The translations under genes and the position numbers were made by a program. From Pokkaliibacter plantistimulans (lineage in GTDB: Bacteria; Pseudomonadota; Gammaproteobacteria; Pseudomonadales; Balneatricaceae): a stretch of 41,450 nt of DNA. Positions 8,545-16,596 of the stretch are shown here, piece after piece. The DNA lies in contig NZ_LAPT01000145.1 of NCBI RefSeq assembly GCF_003194385.1, forward strand, positions 1-41,450, given 5' to 3'. The number at the start of each line of letters is the position of its first letter. Position 1 is the stretch's first letter. The notes below the pieces were generated by a model that had not been told where the DNA came from, made no database searches, and saw nothing but the letters and a program-made list of their open reading frames with translations.

Positions 8545-9147
8545 ATGTTCTTTCAACACATGTTCGGGCTGATCTATCACCCGAAGCAGGAGTGGGATTC
8601 CATCCGTGAAGAGAAATACACGCTTGGTTATCTCTATAAGCATCACATACTCTGGCTGGCTGCGATTCCAGCATTGTCTTTGTTCATTGGCACCACTCAG
8701 ATGGGGTGGAGCATTGCAGGTACCAACTACGTCAAGCTGACCGTATTGAGCGCCATCCCTATTGCGGCGGCATTTTATATCGCCCTGATGGTTGGCGTGG
8801 GGCTGATGGCCTGGGGTGTCTTCTGGATGGAGAAGACCTACGGGGCCGATGCCAGCTTTGACCGCTGTATGGTGCTTACCACCTTTACCGCTACCCCCTT
8901 GTTTATGGCGGGTCTGGCGGGGTTGTTGCCCATCCTCTGGTTTGACGTCTTTGTGGTGCTGGGCGCTGTGTCCTACACCGTCTATCTGCTGTACGTTGGC
9001 GTGCCTATCGTCATGCGTATCCCGGAAGAGCGCGGCTTCATGTTTTCCACCTCGGTGCTGACGGTTGGGCTGTGCCTGTTGGTGGGAGGATTAGCGATGA
9101 CTGCAGTGCTGTGGGGGAGTGGGCTAGGGCCGGTATTTACCCGCTAG
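8545..9147 (+). CDS. Yip1-family integral membrane protein
   Basis: A 200-aa protein with a short cytoplasmic N-terminus (HMFGLIYHPKQEWDSIREE), typical of bacterial Yip1-domain proteins, followed by five predicted transmembrane helices (about 35-53, 65-92, 110-133, 137-153, 168-190). Shine-Dalgarno GGAGG lies 7 nt before the ATG. Bacterial members have no settled function. It lies 203 nt downstream of the oxidase genes on the same strand and may be read by the same transcript, but the link is only positional. Confidence 0.8.
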   Translation: MFFQHMFGLIYHPKQEWDSIREEKYTLGYLYKHHILWLAAIPALSLFIGTTQMGWSIAGTNYVKLTVLSAIPIAAAFYIALMVGVGLMAWGVFWMEKTYGADASFDRCMVLTTFTATPLFMAGLAGLLPILWFDVFVVLGAVSYTVYLLYVGVPIVMRIPEERGFMFSTSVLTVGLCLLVGGLAMTAVLWGSGLGPVFTR

Positions 9148-9187
9148 TTCTGTTGTTAGTAGATTCAAGGTTGAACACAGGAGCCTG

Positions 9188-9230
9188 ACCTTCACTGTAA
9201 TGAATATGCTTCACTGACTGCAGTGAAGGT
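9188..9230. repeat. Overlapping alternative hairpins between Yip1 and GNAT genes
   Basis: ACCTTCACTG (9188-9197) and CAGTGAAGGT (9221-9230) are perfect 10-nt inverted repeats. A second copy of the left arm, TTCACTG (9210-9216), can also pair with the same right arm (9221-9227) through a 4-nt loop. The two hairpins exclude each other. No T-run follows. Confidence 0.55.
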
Positions 9231-9239
9231 TGTGAATTG

Positions 9240-9272
9240 AGCCCGGTATGCGCGAGTATAGCGGGCTTTTTA
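9240..9272 (+). terminator. Terminator upstream of the GNAT gene
   Basis: AGCCCG (9240-9245) pairs with CGGGCT (9262-9267), followed by TTTTTATTT. It is placed to end the transcript coming through the Yip1 gene. The loop is long (16 nt), so confidence is moderate. Confidence 0.6.
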
Positions 9273-9295
9273 TTTCCGTCGTTTGGAGCAGCAAC

Positions 9296-9865
9296 ATGGT
9301 AAGGCAGCTATTGATGCCGCAATTGACAGGTGAAAGGGTCCGGTTGTCTGCCGTCCAGCGTGCCGATGTTCAGCAGGTGCAGGACTACTACCAGCGTAAT
9401 CGCCAGTTTCTGCAACCCTGGGAGCCTCTGCGTGATGCGCATTTCTATACCCATGAATTCTGGATGACAGAGCTGGCCGCGCGTGAGCAACGCCTGGCTG
9501 AAGGCGCAGGTATCAGTTTTGGGGTGTTTCATCAGCACAGCAATGAGCTGATCGGGTTCTGCAATTTCTCCAACATAGTGCGTGGTGTGTTTCAGGCATG
9601 CCATCTGGGTTATGCCCTGGATCAGCGCTTTGAAGGGCAGGGGTTCATGTCGGAAGCGCTGGCACTGGGGATTGGCTATGTATTTGAGCAGCTGCACCTG
9701 CATCGGGTAATGGCCAGTTACATGCCCGCCAACCTGCGCAGTGCAGCCGTGCTGGCGAGGCTGGGGTTTGTCAGAGAGGGCTATGCCAGTCGCTATCTGA
9801 AGATCAATGGTGTCTGGGAGGATCATATTCTCACGGCATTGATCAATCCTGATTCGACCCTGTGA
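9296..9865 (+). CDS. GNAT acetyltransferase, RimJ/RimL type
   Basis: A 189-aa N-acetyltransferase of the RimJ/RimL/SpeG subgroup, which acetylates N-terminal alanine or serine of ribosomal proteins or other amino groups. It opens with LTGERVRLSAVQRADVQQV. The acetyl-CoA region GYALDQRFEGQGFMSEAL and the closing NLRSAAVLARLGFVREG are conserved. An in-frame start 48 nt upstream lies inside the terminator hairpin, whereas ATG 9296 has GGAG 7 nt before it, so the shorter form is preferred. It converges with the sigma-54 regulator gene, 7 nt apart. Substrate unknown. Confidence 0.85.
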   Translation: MVRQLLMPQLTGERVRLSAVQRADVQQVQDYYQRNRQFLQPWEPLRDAHFYTHEFWMTELAAREQRLAEGAGISFGVFHQHSNELIGFCNFSNIVRGVFQACHLGYALDQRFEGQGFMSEALALGIGYVFEQLHLHRVMASYMPANLRSAAVLARLGFVREGYASRYLKINGVWEDHILTALINPDSTL

Positions 9866-9872
9866 CACGTAA

Positions 9873-11900
9873 TCAGCTATGCAGGCCAAGCTCCTTCAAG
9901 CGTTTATAGAGTGTGGTACGACTGATGCCGAGATGGCGAGCCAGCATGGAAATGTTGCCCTCATAATGCTGGTACAGCTTAGGGAGTGACTGCTCTGGGA
10001 ATAACTGTTCCGGGAATGACTGCCCGTTGGCAGGTGTGGCTTCTGCCTCAGACGTTTCACCCATTTCTACAGCTTCTGCAGCCGTCTCCGCAGCCAGTGT
10101 GGTGGGTACTGTTACATGAGGCTGTTCCTGCAGGTCGGCGAAAAAGTCATCGGGCAGGTGCTCGGCGGTAATCAGGTCAGTATCCGCCATCGCCAGAGCA
10201 ATCTGCAGTACGCTGACCAGTTGGCGGACATTGCCGGGCCAGGGGTGGCGATGAAACAGTGCCAGCACTTCTTCGCTCAGACCTGCTTCCTGATCGGCTT
10301 CGCGGTAACGATCCCAGAGCGCATGGAACAATGCGGTCTTGTCCTGGCGCTCACGCAATGGTGGCAACTCCAGGTTGAGGCCGGTTACCCGGTAGTAAAG
10401 ATCCTGGCGGAACAGCCCCTGTTCGACATCCGTCTTCAGCGACCGGTTCGTGGCTGACACCAGCCGGATATCTACCGGGTAAGACTCTGTGCTGCCCAGT
10501 GGCGTGACCTTGCGCTCCTGTAATACCCGCAGCAGACGCGCCTGTACCTTTAGCGGCATATCTCCCAGTTCATCGAGAAACAAGGTGCCTTTGTGGGCTT
10601 TGCGAATAAGCCCCATGCTGCCTTTCTGACTGGCACCGGTGAAGGCGCCTTTCTCATAGCCAAACAGCTCTGACTCCACCAGATCTCCCGGAATGGCTGC
10701 ACAGTTAACGGCGACCAGCGGATAGGCCGCACGGTCACTGGTTTCATGCAGAGCCTTGACGAAAACCTCCTTGCCCACCCCGGTTTCGCCATGAATCAGA
10801 ATGGGAATGTCTTTATCGAGAATACGCTTGGCCTGCCGCACAGCCTTGCTGATGCGCGGATCTCCGAGATCAATGGCATCCAGAGTAAAGGGCTGATTGG
10901 CTGGCAGGCGTTTGTGCTGGGCAAGCAGGTTGGGCAGAGGTACTTCCCTTAGAGGTAAGGATGGTTTGGCGGGCTCCGTGGCTGCAGCCCGGTGATTCTG
11001 GCGGAAGTCGCGAGGGATCACTCTGACATGGACCGGCCGTTTGACGGTGGCATAGAAACGGTACTTACCACTGGCAGTCAGTTGCATCGGTAAGCCTTCA
11101 GGGTGGTTGATGAGATTACGCAGGGTCGTGTCGAACAGACTTTCAATGTTGACCATCGACAGTTCCAGGCCAAGCAGGATATCTGCGCGCCGGTTGGCGG
11201 AAATGACCTGCCCCTGCTCGGTGAACACCAGGATGCCTGCCCATTGACTGTCCAGACTGTCCAGATTGGTGTTAAAGGTCAGGAAAAAGTGTTCACCCTT
11301 GAACAGGTTGATGATCAGACGGTTCTCCACCGACTGGGTCATCATCTTCACCATGCCGAGTGTATGGGTCTGTGGCAGATAGGTATCGCTCGATACGTCC
11401 AGCACGCCAATCAGGCTGCGGCTGGCATCGAAGATCGGTGCCGCAGAGCCGGTCATAAAGCGATTGGCCTTGAGAAAGTGTTCATCGCGGTGAATCTGGA
11501 TAGCCTGCCCCGTTGCCAGTGCCGTACCTATGGCATTGGTGCCGGTATAGCGCTCGATCCAGCTGGTACCCGCCTCGAAGCCCTGGGTGTATCCCGGCTC
11601 CAGAAAACGCTGGTCACCCCATGATTGCAGCAGCTGTCCACGGCCATCTGCCAGCATGATCAGGCAGTGGGAGTTGGACAGAATGTGCTCATAGTAGGGC
11701 AGCACCTCATGATAGGTGGTTTGCACCAGAAACTGATGGGCTTCCAGCAGCACGCCGACATCACCGGCAGAAGGGCGGTGCAGCTCCGGTTGCGTACTGG
11801 GGGTCAGGCCGTAGTCACGGCAGCGTGCCCAGGAGTCGAGAATCAATTTTTCATGGTTGGCGCCGTCGGAATGCGGAGCCACTGAATTGCTGTTACTCAC
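9873..11900 (-). CDS. Sigma-54-dependent transcriptional activator, AcoR type
   Basis: A 675-aa enhancer-binding protein. An N-terminal GAF-like sensory region (about 60-210, with the ERYTGTNAIGTALA and TGSAAPIFDASRSLIGVLDV segments typical of acetoin-type regulators) and a PAS-like region (about 215-300) precede the AAA+ domain. That domain has Walker A GETGVGKE, the sigma-54-contacting GAFTGA loop and Walker B LFLDELGD. A Fis-type helix-turn-helix ends the protein (MLARHLGISRTTLYKRL). It is divergent from the ABC importer whose upstream region carries a sigma-54 promoter, so it most likely activates that operon in response to the substrate or a metabolite. No response-regulator receiver domain is present. 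Confidence 0.93.
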   Translation of the reverse strand: MSNSNSVAPHSDGANHEKLILDSWARCRDYGLTPSTQPELHRPSAGDVGVLLEAHQFLVQTTYHEVLPYYEHILSNSHCLIMLADGRGQLLQSWGDQRFLEPGYTQGFEAGTSWIERYTGTNAIGTALATGQAIQIHRDEHFLKANRFMTGSAAPIFDASRSLIGVLDVSSDTYLPQTHTLGMVKMMTQSVENRLIINLFKGEHFFLTFNTNLDSLDSQWAGILVFTEQGQVISANRRADILLGLELSMVNIESLFDTTLRNLINHPEGLPMQLTASGKYRFYATVKRPVHVRVIPRDFRQNHRAAATEPAKPSLPLREVPLPNLLAQHKRLPANQPFTLDAIDLGDPRISKAVRQAKRILDKDIPILIHGETGVGKEVFVKALHETSDRAAYPLVAVNCAAIPGDLVESELFGYEKGAFTGASQKGSMGLIRKAHKGTLFLDELGDMPLKVQARLLRVLQERKVTPLGSTESYPVDIRLVSATNRSLKTDVEQGLFRQDLYYRVTGLNLELPPLRERQDKTALFHALWDRYREADQEAGLSEEVLALFHRHPWPGNVRQLVSVLQIALAMADTDLITAEHLPDDFFADLQEQPHVTVPTTLAAETAAEAVEMGETSEAEATPANGQSFPEQLFPEQSLPKLYQHYEGNISMLARHLGISRTTLYKRLKELGLHS

Positions 11901-11954
11901 GTCGTGCCATCGCCTCTGTACAGCATATGCCTGTGTTTATTGTTGTGTTGGCGG

Positions 11955-12021
11955 TTGTCCATCCGTGTTCAGCCTGAAGTGACAGCTGAACAGCATCCAT
12001 GGGCAGATGAACAACTGGACA
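11955..12021. promoter_or_regulatory. Candidate activator-binding inverted repeats (UAS)
   Basis: Nested inverted repeats lie 165-230 nt upstream of the sigma-54 promoter: TGTCCA (11956-11961) with TGGACA (12016-12021), and GTTCAGC (11967-11973) with GCTGAAC (11985-11991). The distance fits enhancer sites of sigma-54 activators. They also lie just upstream of the regulator's own start, so self-regulation is possible. Assignment is inference. Confidence 0.4.
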
Positions 12022-12122
12022 GATTCTGTAAAGAGATGTGTGCAGTGTCAATGTGTTTCTGTGCTGGCTGTTGTAAAGCGAACATCAAATTTACGCATGT
12101 GAAAATTTTAGAATTCTTATAA

Positions 12123-12165
12123 CTTATTGAAAATAAATAATTTTTAATTTTTTATCAGAAAATAG
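12123..12165. promoter_or_regulatory. AT-rich tract with IHF-like site
   Basis: A strongly AT-rich stretch ends in TATCAGAAAATAG (12153-12165), one mismatch from the IHF consensus WATCARNNNNTTR. It sits between the proposed enhancer sites and the sigma-54 promoter, where DNA bending is usually needed. Confidence 0.4.
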
Positions 12166-12183
12166 CCGATGACTGGTCACATT

Positions 12184-12199
12184 TGGCATGGCGTTCGCT
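12184..12199 (+). promoter_or_regulatory. Sigma-54 promoter of the ABC importer operon
   Basis: TGGCATGGCGTTCGCT matches the sigma-54 consensus: GG (12185-12186) and GC (12197-12198) are separated by exactly 10 nt. Predicted transcription starts near 12210, about 80 nt before the first gene. The divergent sigma-54 activator gene supports the call. Confidence 0.75.
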
Positions 12200-12290
12200 T
12201 TCGTATAGGTACATTTGTCTTCTGGACAGTCGGTGTGGGCACAGTCTGACTGTGTTGATGCCGGTGCGATAACAACAATAAGGACACGCC

Positions 12291-13373
12291 ATGTCGTTAG
12301 TACTTGAGCATGTCAGTCGGAGGGTGGATCGCACTCTCTATATTGACGATGCAAACCTGACCTTTGAGCCAGGGTCTTTCAATGTTCTGCTGGGGCGTAC
12401 TCTGGCAGGAAAAACCTCACTGATGCGTCTCATGGCTGGCCTGGACCGGCCAACCGCCGGACGCATTCTGATGAATGGCGCTGATGTGACGGGCGTTCCG
12501 GTGCGTCAGCGCAACGTCTCCATGGTCTATCAGCAGTTTATCAACTACCCCAACATGACGGTGTTCGAGAATATCGCCTCGCCGCTGCGTCTGTCGGGGG
12601 AGTCCAATGCCGTGATCGACCGCAAGGTACGAGAAACCGCCGAAATGCTGCGTATCGACCCCTTCCTCAGCCGCCTGCCGCTGGAGTTGTCGGGTGGTCA
12701 GCAGCAGCGCACGGCCATGGCGCGGGCACTGGTCAAAGAGGCGGACATCATTTTATTTGACGAGCCGCTGGTCAACCTCGATTACAAGCTGCGCGAAGAG
12801 CTGCGTCAGGAAATGCGCGAGCTGTTCAAAGCACGCCGCACGATTGCCATTTATGCCACCACGGAGCCCAATGAGGCGCTGGCGCTGGGCGGTACCACCA
12901 CGGTATTGCATGAAGGTCGCATCGTGCAGAGCGGCCCCACTGCCGAGGTTTATCACCGGCCTAACTCTGTGCTGGCCGCTGAACTGTTTTCAGAGCCTCC
13001 CATCAACTTACTTGAAGGGCGCATTACTGACAGTGAAGTGACCTTTGATGAAACCGTGCACTTTCCCCTGAATCAGGATCTGCAGGGCATCGGCGCTGGC
13101 CAGTATCGTTTTGGCGTACGGCCAAGCCATCTGGGGCTGGTGCCTTCCAATGATGATGATCTGGAGCTGTCGGTACTGGTCGAGCTGGCGGAAATCAGTG
13201 GCTCGGAGACCTTCCTGCATGTCCGTAATGATCATTTCTCCCTGGTGCTGCATTTGTCCGGTGTTCACGAGTATGACGTCGATGAACCCATCCGGGTCTA
13301 TGTGCCGACCCACAAGCTGTTTGTCTTTGCACAGGACGGACGCTTGATTCAGGCACCACAGCGGCAGCGATAA
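12291..13373 (+). CDS. glpS: ABC importer ATPase, GlpS-like
   Basis: One of two ATPases of a glycerol-type ABC importer (compare the rhizobial glpSTPQUV system). The 360-aa protein has a MalK-like nucleotide-binding domain and a C-terminal regulatory TOBE-like region (about 235-355). Walker A is GRTLAGKT (35-42), the Q-loop QQF is near 81, the signature LSGGQ is intact (133-137), and Walker B is ILFDE (154-158). The switch histidine is absent: the usual VTHD is ATTE, with T191 in place of His. Its partner has the opposite defect (see findings). It is the first gene of the operon, with AAGGA before the ATG. Substrate assignment rests on family resemblance. Confidence 0.88.
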   Translation: MSLVLEHVSRRVDRTLYIDDANLTFEPGSFNVLLGRTLAGKTSLMRLMAGLDRPTAGRILMNGADVTGVPVRQRNVSMVYQQFINYPNMTVFENIASPLRLSGESNAVIDRKVRETAEMLRIDPFLSRLPLELSGGQQQRTAMARALVKEADIILFDEPLVNLDYKLREELRQEMRELFKARRTIAIYATTEPNEALALGGTTTVLHEGRIVQSGPTAEVYHRPNSVLAAELFSEPPINLLEGRITDSEVTFDETVHFPLNQDLQGIGAGQYRFGVRPSHLGLVPSNDDDLELSVLVELAEISGSETFLHVRNDHFSLVLHLSGVHEYDVDEPIRVYVPTHKLFVFAQDGRLIQAPQRQR

Positions 13374-13382
13374 GGAGGCACC

Positions 13383-14471
13383 ATGGCAGAAATACGTTTA
13401 CAGGCGCTGGCGCACAGCTATAGCCGCACCCCTCAGGGGCCGCAGGATTACGCCATTCGGCAGATGACCCATGTCTGGGAACAGGGGGGCGCGTTTGCGC
13501 TGCTGGGCCCCTCCGGCTGTGGCAAGTCGACACTGCTCAACATCATTTCCGGTTTGCTCAGCCCGTCCGAAGGCAAGATTTTATTTGATGGCCGTGAGGT
13601 CAACCGCCTGTCGCCGGAGCAACGCAACATTGCTCAGGTGTTTCAGTTCCCGGTGGTGTACGACACCATGACGGTGTTCGAGAACCTGGCATTTCCTCTG
13701 CGCAACCAGGGGCTGGCAGAGGGCAAGATTCGCTCCAAGGTCAATGAGATTGCAGATGTGCTGGAGTTGCATCCGGTGCTGCACAAGCGCGCCAAAAACC
13801 TGACTGCGGATGAAAAGCAAAAGGTATCCATGGGGCGTGGTCTGGTACGCGATGATGTGTCCGCCATTCTGTTCGATGAGCCGCTGACGGTCATCGATCC
13901 CCATCTCAAATGGAAGCTGCGTCGCAAGCTCAAGCAGATCCATGAGCAGTTCAACATCACCATGGTGTATGTCACCCATGATCAGCTGGAGGCATCGACC
14001 TTCGCTGACAAGATTGCGGTGATGTACGGCGGCCAGATTGTCCAGTTCGGAACGCCCCGGGAGCTGTTCGAAAAGCCGGCGCATACCTTTGTGGGATTCT
14101 TCATTGGCAGCCCCGGGATGAACCTGATTCCGGTGCAACGCTGTTCCGGCGGAGTGCAGTTCGACACCATCAAGGTGCCACTGAGCCCGCGCCTGCAGGA
14201 GCAGCTGGAGCAACTGCCGTCCAGTCAGATCAAGATCGGTATCCGGCCTGAGTTTGTTCACGTCTGGGACGTGCCTTTTGAAGAAGGCTACGAATGCGAC
14301 GTGCTGCACGTTGAAGACCTGGGCACCTACAAGATCCTCACTTTGCGTCTGGGCGAGCATACCCTGAAGGCGCGCTTGCAGGAGGATCAGAAAGTGCCGC
14401 AGCGACGGGTGCATATCAGCTTCCCTGAGCAGTGGCTGAAGGTGTACGTGGACGAGTTTCTGGTGGAGTAA
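13383..14471 (+). CDS. glpT: ABC importer ATPase, GlpT-like
   Basis: The second ATPase of the importer, 362 aa. Walker A GPSGCGKS (42-49), Q88, Walker B ILFDE (162-166) and the switch histidine in VTHD (H199) are normal. The signature motif is degenerate: LTADE (140-144) replaces LSGGQ. Together with GlpS, which keeps the signature but lacks the histidine, this predicts a heterodimer with one complete site. The C-terminal third is a TOBE-like regulatory region. It starts 9 nt after glpS with an AAGGAGG Shine-Dalgarno. Not to be confused with the MFS glycerol-3-phosphate antiporter that shares the symbol. Confidence 0.88.
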   Translation: MAEIRLQALAHSYSRTPQGPQDYAIRQMTHVWEQGGAFALLGPSGCGKSTLLNIISGLLSPSEGKILFDGREVNRLSPEQRNIAQVFQFPVVYDTMTVFENLAFPLRNQGLAEGKIRSKVNEIADVLELHPVLHKRAKNLTADEKQKVSMGRGLVRDDVSAILFDEPLTVIDPHLKWKLRRKLKQIHEQFNITMVYVTHDQLEASTFADKIAVMYGGQIVQFGTPRELFEKPAHTFVGFFIGSPGMNLIPVQRCSGGVQFDTIKVPLSPRLQEQLEQLPSSQIKIGIRPEFVHVWDVPFEEGYECDVLHVEDLGTYKILTLRLGEHTLKARLQEDQKVPQRRVHISFPEQWLKVYVDEFLVE

Positions 14472-14476
14472 GGACC

Positions 14477-15346
<870 letters not shown>

Positions 15347-15354
15347 GGTGTGAC

Positions 15355-16155
15355 ATGACTACAAGAAAAAGCGTCCTGCTAGCGTTGTTTATTCTGTTCC
15401 TGCTGCTGCCGATCTACTGGTTGCTGAACATGTCGTTCAAGACCAACACGGAAATCCTGAGTGGGCTGACACTGTGGCCGGAAAACTTCACTCTGCATAA
15501 CTACAAGGTGATTTTTACTGACCCCAGCTGGTACAGCGGTTACATCAATTCGCTGTACTACGTGTCCATGAACATGGTGATTTCCCTGCTGGTAGCCTTG
15601 CCTGCGGCCTATGCCTTTTCCCGCTATCGCTTTCTGGGGGACAAGCATCTGTTTTTCTGGCTGCTGACTAACCGCATGGCTCCACCCGCTGTCTTCCTGC
15701 TGCCGTTCTTCCAGCTGTATTCCTCCGTGGGGTTGTTCGATACCCATATAGCGGTGGCGCTGGCGCACTGTCTGTTCAACGTACCGCTGGCGGTATGGAT
15801 TCTTGAAGGCTTTATGTCCGGGGTGCCGAAGGAAATAGATGAAACCGCTTATATCGACGGTTACAGCTTTCCGCGTTTCTTCCTGAAGATCTTCGTGCCC
15901 CTGATCGCTCCGGGGATCGGTGTGACGGCGTTCTTCTGCTTCATGTTCTCCTGGGTTGAGCTGTTGCTGGCGCGCACGCTTACTTCCGTAGAAGCCAAAC
16001 CTATCGTGGCAGTGATGACCCGTACCGTTTCTGCGTCGGGTATTGACTGGGGAGTGCTGGCGGCAGCCGGAGTGTTGACCATTCTGCCGGGCATTCTGGT
16101 GATCTGGTTTGTGCGTAACCACGTTGCCAAGGGCTTTGCCCTGGGCCGGGTATAA
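15355..16155 (+). CDS. glpQ: ABC importer permease, GlpQ-like
   Basis: A MalG-type permease of 266 aa with six predicted transmembrane helices and the N-terminal MSFKTNTEIL motif common in this family. The EAA-type loop KEIDETAYIDGYSFPRFFLK (about 162-181) should dock on an ATPase. It pairs with the preceding permease to form the channel. It starts 8 nt after that gene. The name is used by analogy with the rhizobial glycerol importer, not with the E. coli phosphodiesterase of the same symbol. Confidence 0.9.
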   Translation: MTTRKSVLLALFILFLLLPIYWLLNMSFKTNTEILSGLTLWPENFTLHNYKVIFTDPSWYSGYINSLYYVSMNMVISLLVALPAAYAFSRYRFLGDKHLFFWLLTNRMAPPAVFLLPFFQLYSSVGLFDTHIAVALAHCLFNVPLAVWILEGFMSGVPKEIDETAYIDGYSFPRFFLKIFVPLIAPGIGVTAFFCFMFSWVELLLARTLTSVEAKPIVAVMTRTVSASGIDWGVLAAAGVLTILPGILVIWFVRNHVAKGFALGRV

Positions 16156-16166
16156 GGAGCAGCGAT

Positions 16167-16439
16167 ATGAACTGGATGGCGTGGACTCTGCCTACTGTAG
16201 CTTTCTTTTCCATCATTGCCGTAATTCTGGTGTGCATGACGGTATGGGAGGTGCGTTCTCCCTGTGTGGATCGTCGTGGCTTTCTGCCCATCAGCACCAC
16301 CCGTGGTGATCGGCTGTTTATCGGTTTACTGGTGAGCGCCTATATCCATCTGGCGGTTATAGGGCTGACTGAATGGAGCATCTGGATCGCCTTTGGCGTG
16401 TCTCTGGTGTGGATGTTTATCGTGATGAAATGGGGGTAA
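16167..16439 (+). CDS. DUF2160 small membrane protein, GlpU-like
   Basis: A 90-aa protein with about three predicted transmembrane helices (7-27, 49-67, 70-88) and a polar loop SPCVDRRGFLPISTTRGDR. DUF2160 proteins are the hallmark accessory component of glycerol-type ABC importers and sit between permease and binding-protein genes, exactly as here. It is the best single piece of evidence for the substrate class. Its molecular role is not known. It starts 11 nt after glpQ with an AAGGAG Shine-Dalgarno. Confidence 0.87.
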   Translation: MNWMAWTLPTVAFFSIIAVILVCMTVWEVRSPCVDRRGFLPISTTRGDRLFIGLLVSAYIHLAVIGLTEWSIWIAFGVSLVWMFIVMKWG

Positions 16440-16454
16440 CTGACGGTCGGAAAA

Positions 16455-16499
16455 CAGGCAGATAGCCTGGTAGTGCAGTCGCCGCAGGAAGGGTTGCGG
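16455..16499 (+). other. Hairpins between DUF2160 and binding-protein genes
   Basis: Two short perfect stems, CAGGC/GCCTG (16455-16459/16465-16469) and CCGCA/TGCGG (16482-16486/16495-16499), lie in the 157-nt gap before the binding-protein gene. No T-run follows. Such structures often set separate mRNA levels for the binding protein. Confidence 0.4.
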
Positions 16500-16596
16500 T
16501 ACTGATGGTGAACGAGGGTGCGGCTGTCGTCCCTGAGGCGTGCGCTGGCACCGAGAGAGAAGTGTTTTCCTAGACAAACAACGAGATGAGGTGCAT

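Noticed and set aside
11904-12122. 72-codon frame in the regulator/importer intergenic region
   Set aside because: Cysteine-rich odd composition, no ribosome-binding site, and it covers the proposed activator sites.
13581-14414. Long antisense open frame (277 codons) opposite glpT
   Set aside because: The plus-strand frame has all ABC ATPase motifs; the antisense frame shows no motif and reflects codon bias.
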